From: Oscillospiraceae bacterium
Lineage (GTDB): Bacteria > Bacillota > Clostridia > Oscillospirales > Ruminococcaceae
Direction: 5' to 3'
Length of the DNA stretch: 64,000 bases
Assembly (NCBI GenBank): GCA_017848115.1
Contig: JAGAKZ010000028.1
Coordinates: 89,418-153,417 of the forward strand
Shown: positions 62,798 through 64,000 of the stretch, piece after piece
Layout: the number at the start of each line of letters is the position of its first letter
Numbering within the stretch: the stretch's first letter is position 1
The notes under the pieces: model-generated
What the model was told of the DNA's origin: nothing
The model's database searches: none
Seen by the model: the letters and a program-made list of their open reading frames with translations, nothing else
Position numbers and translations under genes: made by a program

Positions 62798-63631
62798 TTA
62801 TCTGTTGTTAATGTACTGTTCAATTGTACCTTTGTAGCCAGTGCTTACTTTTGCATAGTAACCAAGAACCGTACTTGCATCACAAGCATTAATACTTCCA
62901 TCATGATCAACGTCACCTGTAATTCTCATGATGTCAGCAGCATTGCCACCTGTACTAAGTGTAGCGTATGCACCTAAAATCTCAGAGGCATCAGAAGAAT
63001 TAATCACTCCGTCATTATTTACGTCACCGAGAGTATAAGCACTATACTTATAACCTTTTGATTTTGCAAATGACTGAGCTTTTGAACTTTTGAGACATTT
63101 GATCGTACCGTTAAATTTTGTTACTTTTGAGGAGAAAAAGTCTCTAAAGGCATCATTATTAAATGAAGTTGTTTTCCCCGGAACAATAATTGTAGTGAGA
63201 TTTGTACAGCCGTATAAAGCATTACTGCATACTTCTTTAAAATTATAAGGAAGTATTAATGTTTTTAGATTCTTACAGTTTCTGAATGCGTTTGCAGGTA
63301 AGCAATTTACATTTCCCGTGATTTCAACGCTCTTTAAGTTTGTCATATCAGAAAAAGCGTCCATATAAATGTCTGTAACAGGCTTATTGTGAACGAAACT
63401 TCTTGTTGTTATAGATGTTTTAGTTGATGAGCAGCCTGCGATTATAACATGATTATCGTATTCCCAATAAAGTACGCCATCAATGTATCCATACCAGAGC
63501 GGTTCAGACGTATAGCTAGCATTAACTGTTAAGATGTTTTTTGCATTGTTATCATTTGTAACAACACCGGATGAAGCGAGTATTGCGAGTGACATAGCTG
63601 TTGCCATGATTTTTTTTGTGATCTTATTCAT
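62798..63631 (-). CDS. Secreted LRR_5 (BspA-like) protein with C-terminal dockerin
   Basis: A 277-residue secreted protein. Signal peptide about 1-39 (VNA). Three or so BspA-type leucine-rich repeats (about 85-160; ITGNVNCLPANAFRNCKNLK, CSNALYGCTNLTTIIVPGKT) precede a dockerin (about 202-277) with loops DVNNDGVINSSD and DVDHDGSINACD. It probably adds a binding rather than catalytic module to the cellulosome. GTGGAGG precedes the ATG. Confidence 0.88.
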   Translation of the reverse strand: MNKITKKIMATAMSLAILASSGVVTNDNNAKNILTVNASYTSEPLWYGYIDGVLYWEYDNHVIIAGCSSTKTSITTRSFVHNKPVTDIYMDAFSDMTNLKSVEITGNVNCLPANAFRNCKNLKTLILPYNFKEVCSNALYGCTNLTTIIVPGKTTSFNNDAFRDFFSSKVTKFNGTIKCLKSSKAQSFAKSKGYKYSAYTLGDVNNDGVINSSDASEILGAYATLSTGGNAADIMRITGDVDHDGSINACDASTVLGYYAKVSTGYKGTIEQYINNR

Positions 63632-63687
63632 AAAAAAATTCCTCCACTATTTCCTTTGTTTTGTACAAAATATACCTAGGCATATTT

Positions 63688-63716
63688 ATTTTAGCATATT
63701 TGACTATAAAAGTCAA
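63688..63716 (-). promoter_or_regulatory. Promoter of the LRR-dockerin gene
   Basis: Minus strand TTGACT (63716-63711), 17-base spacer, TAAAAT (63693-63688). Confidence 0.75.
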
Positions 63717-63726
63717 GTTATTTATC

Positions 63727-63764
63727 AAAAAACGGCTCGTCTACATTAAATGCAAACGAACCGT
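63727..63764 (-). terminator. Terminator facing transcription from the IS605-type element
   Basis: Minus strand ACGGTTCGT / ACGAGCCGT (63764-63756 with 63740-63732, one mismatch) then TTTTTTG. It would stop transcripts coming from the right. Confidence 0.65.
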
Positions 63765-63859
63765 CAATAAAGGAGAGCTTTTTTCACTTTCGTGGAAATC
63801 TTAGTACTTATATTATATAATATATTTTTTCTGTTGTCAATTGTCATTATGTTCTTGTA

Positions 63860-64000
63860 GTGACATCCTCCCCCACCTGTAGAGGTGGGGGCTTCCCATC
63901 TCTATAGATAAGTTTCGGTTCTCGTTCGATAGTACTAACGTACTAAGCATAAGCGAGCTAACCCCGTATGTCCTACGGTTTTTATTTTTATCATGCCAAA
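63860..64000 (-). mobile_element. Right end of an IS200/IS605-family (TnpB) element
   Basis: The sequence GACATCCTCCCCCACCT-loop-AGGTGGGGGCTTCCCA (63862-63897) is the characteristic end hairpin of IS605/IS1341-type elements (9-base stem 63870-63878 with 63883-63891). The element extends beyond the right edge; its tnpB gene would be on the minus strand outside the window. The boundary is near 63860. Confidence 0.75.
63861..63985 (-). ncRNA. Omega-RNA (TnpB guide RNA) scaffold, 3' part
   Basis: Read on the minus strand, CCGTAGGACATACGGGGTTA, a CTCG/CGAG stem and the terminal GGAAGCCCCC...GGGGGAGGATGTCAC match the layout of TnpB omega-RNA scaffolds, which end at the element border. The roughly 20 bases following, 63860 down to about 63841, would be the guide. 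Structure is inferred from family layout. Confidence 0.6.

Overview
The window is low-GC Gram-positive DNA, most consistent with a fibre-degrading Ruminococcus-type bacterium (Clostridia, Oscillospiraceae). The reasons are: four secreted dockerin proteins (a GDSL/SGNH esterase, a GH5 cellulase with an internal dockerin, two CotH-kinase proteins) plus a leucine-rich-repeat protein with a C-terminal dockerin; many lipoproteins; textbook sigma-A promoters (TTGACA-17-TATAAT type) and AGGAGG ribosome sites; a sporulation protease (gpr); and a single-chain glycyl-tRNA synthetase. The species cannot be fixed from the sequence alone.

Layout. 1-4 kb: a metal-sensing ArsR regulator (cut by the window edge) and a sugar ABC importer (binding protein, two permeases). 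4-10 kb: an OGG-type DNA glycosylase, a DnaA-box-like repeat cluster, rlmB, a P-type-ATPase-like protein that lacks the catalytic residues, and an LRR lipoprotein. 10-16 kb: an ECF sigma/anti-sigma pair and a large PAS-GGDEF-EAL protein. 16-22 kb: esterase-dockerin, two tRNA-Ser genes, a sugar-sensor/AraC regulator, GH5-dockerin. 22-30 kb: a DUF6465 protein, tRNA-Leu, polyphosphate kinase, and the CIRCE-hrcA-grpE-dnaK-dnaJ heat-shock operon. 30-41 kb: two giant lipoproteins (predicted propeller plus solute-binding domain) with a MacB/FtsX-type ABC transporter, a truncated small peptide gene, and a second copy of the transporter whose ATPase looks dead. 41-51 kb: two dockerin-CotH paralogues in inverted orientation flanking a YtrA-type GntR/ABC operon. 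51-56 kb: a transposase-nuclease remnant, a DUF4230 protein, a small lipoprotein, a second DnaA-box-like cluster, glyS, gpr, rpsT. 56-64 kb: a Kef-type antiporter, a lipoprotein, a sensor-GGDEF protein sharing its sensor with the AraC regulator, a YgjP-like peptidase, a SulP transporter, an LRR-dockerin protein, and the end of an IS200/IS605 TnpB element with its omega-RNA scaffold at the right edge.

How the parts fit. The theme is an envelope- and fibre-oriented lifestyle: sugar uptake, cellulosomal secretion and sugar-type sensors feeding either an AraC output or a GGDEF (cyclic-di-GMP) output. The least explained material is (i) the catalytically degenerate P-type ATPase behind rlmB, (ii) the propeller/solute-binding lipoproteins coupled to a MacB-like transporter with a neighbouring degenerate copy and a remnant of a small peptide gene, and (iii) two clusters of DnaA-box-like nonamers far from any visible dnaA gene.
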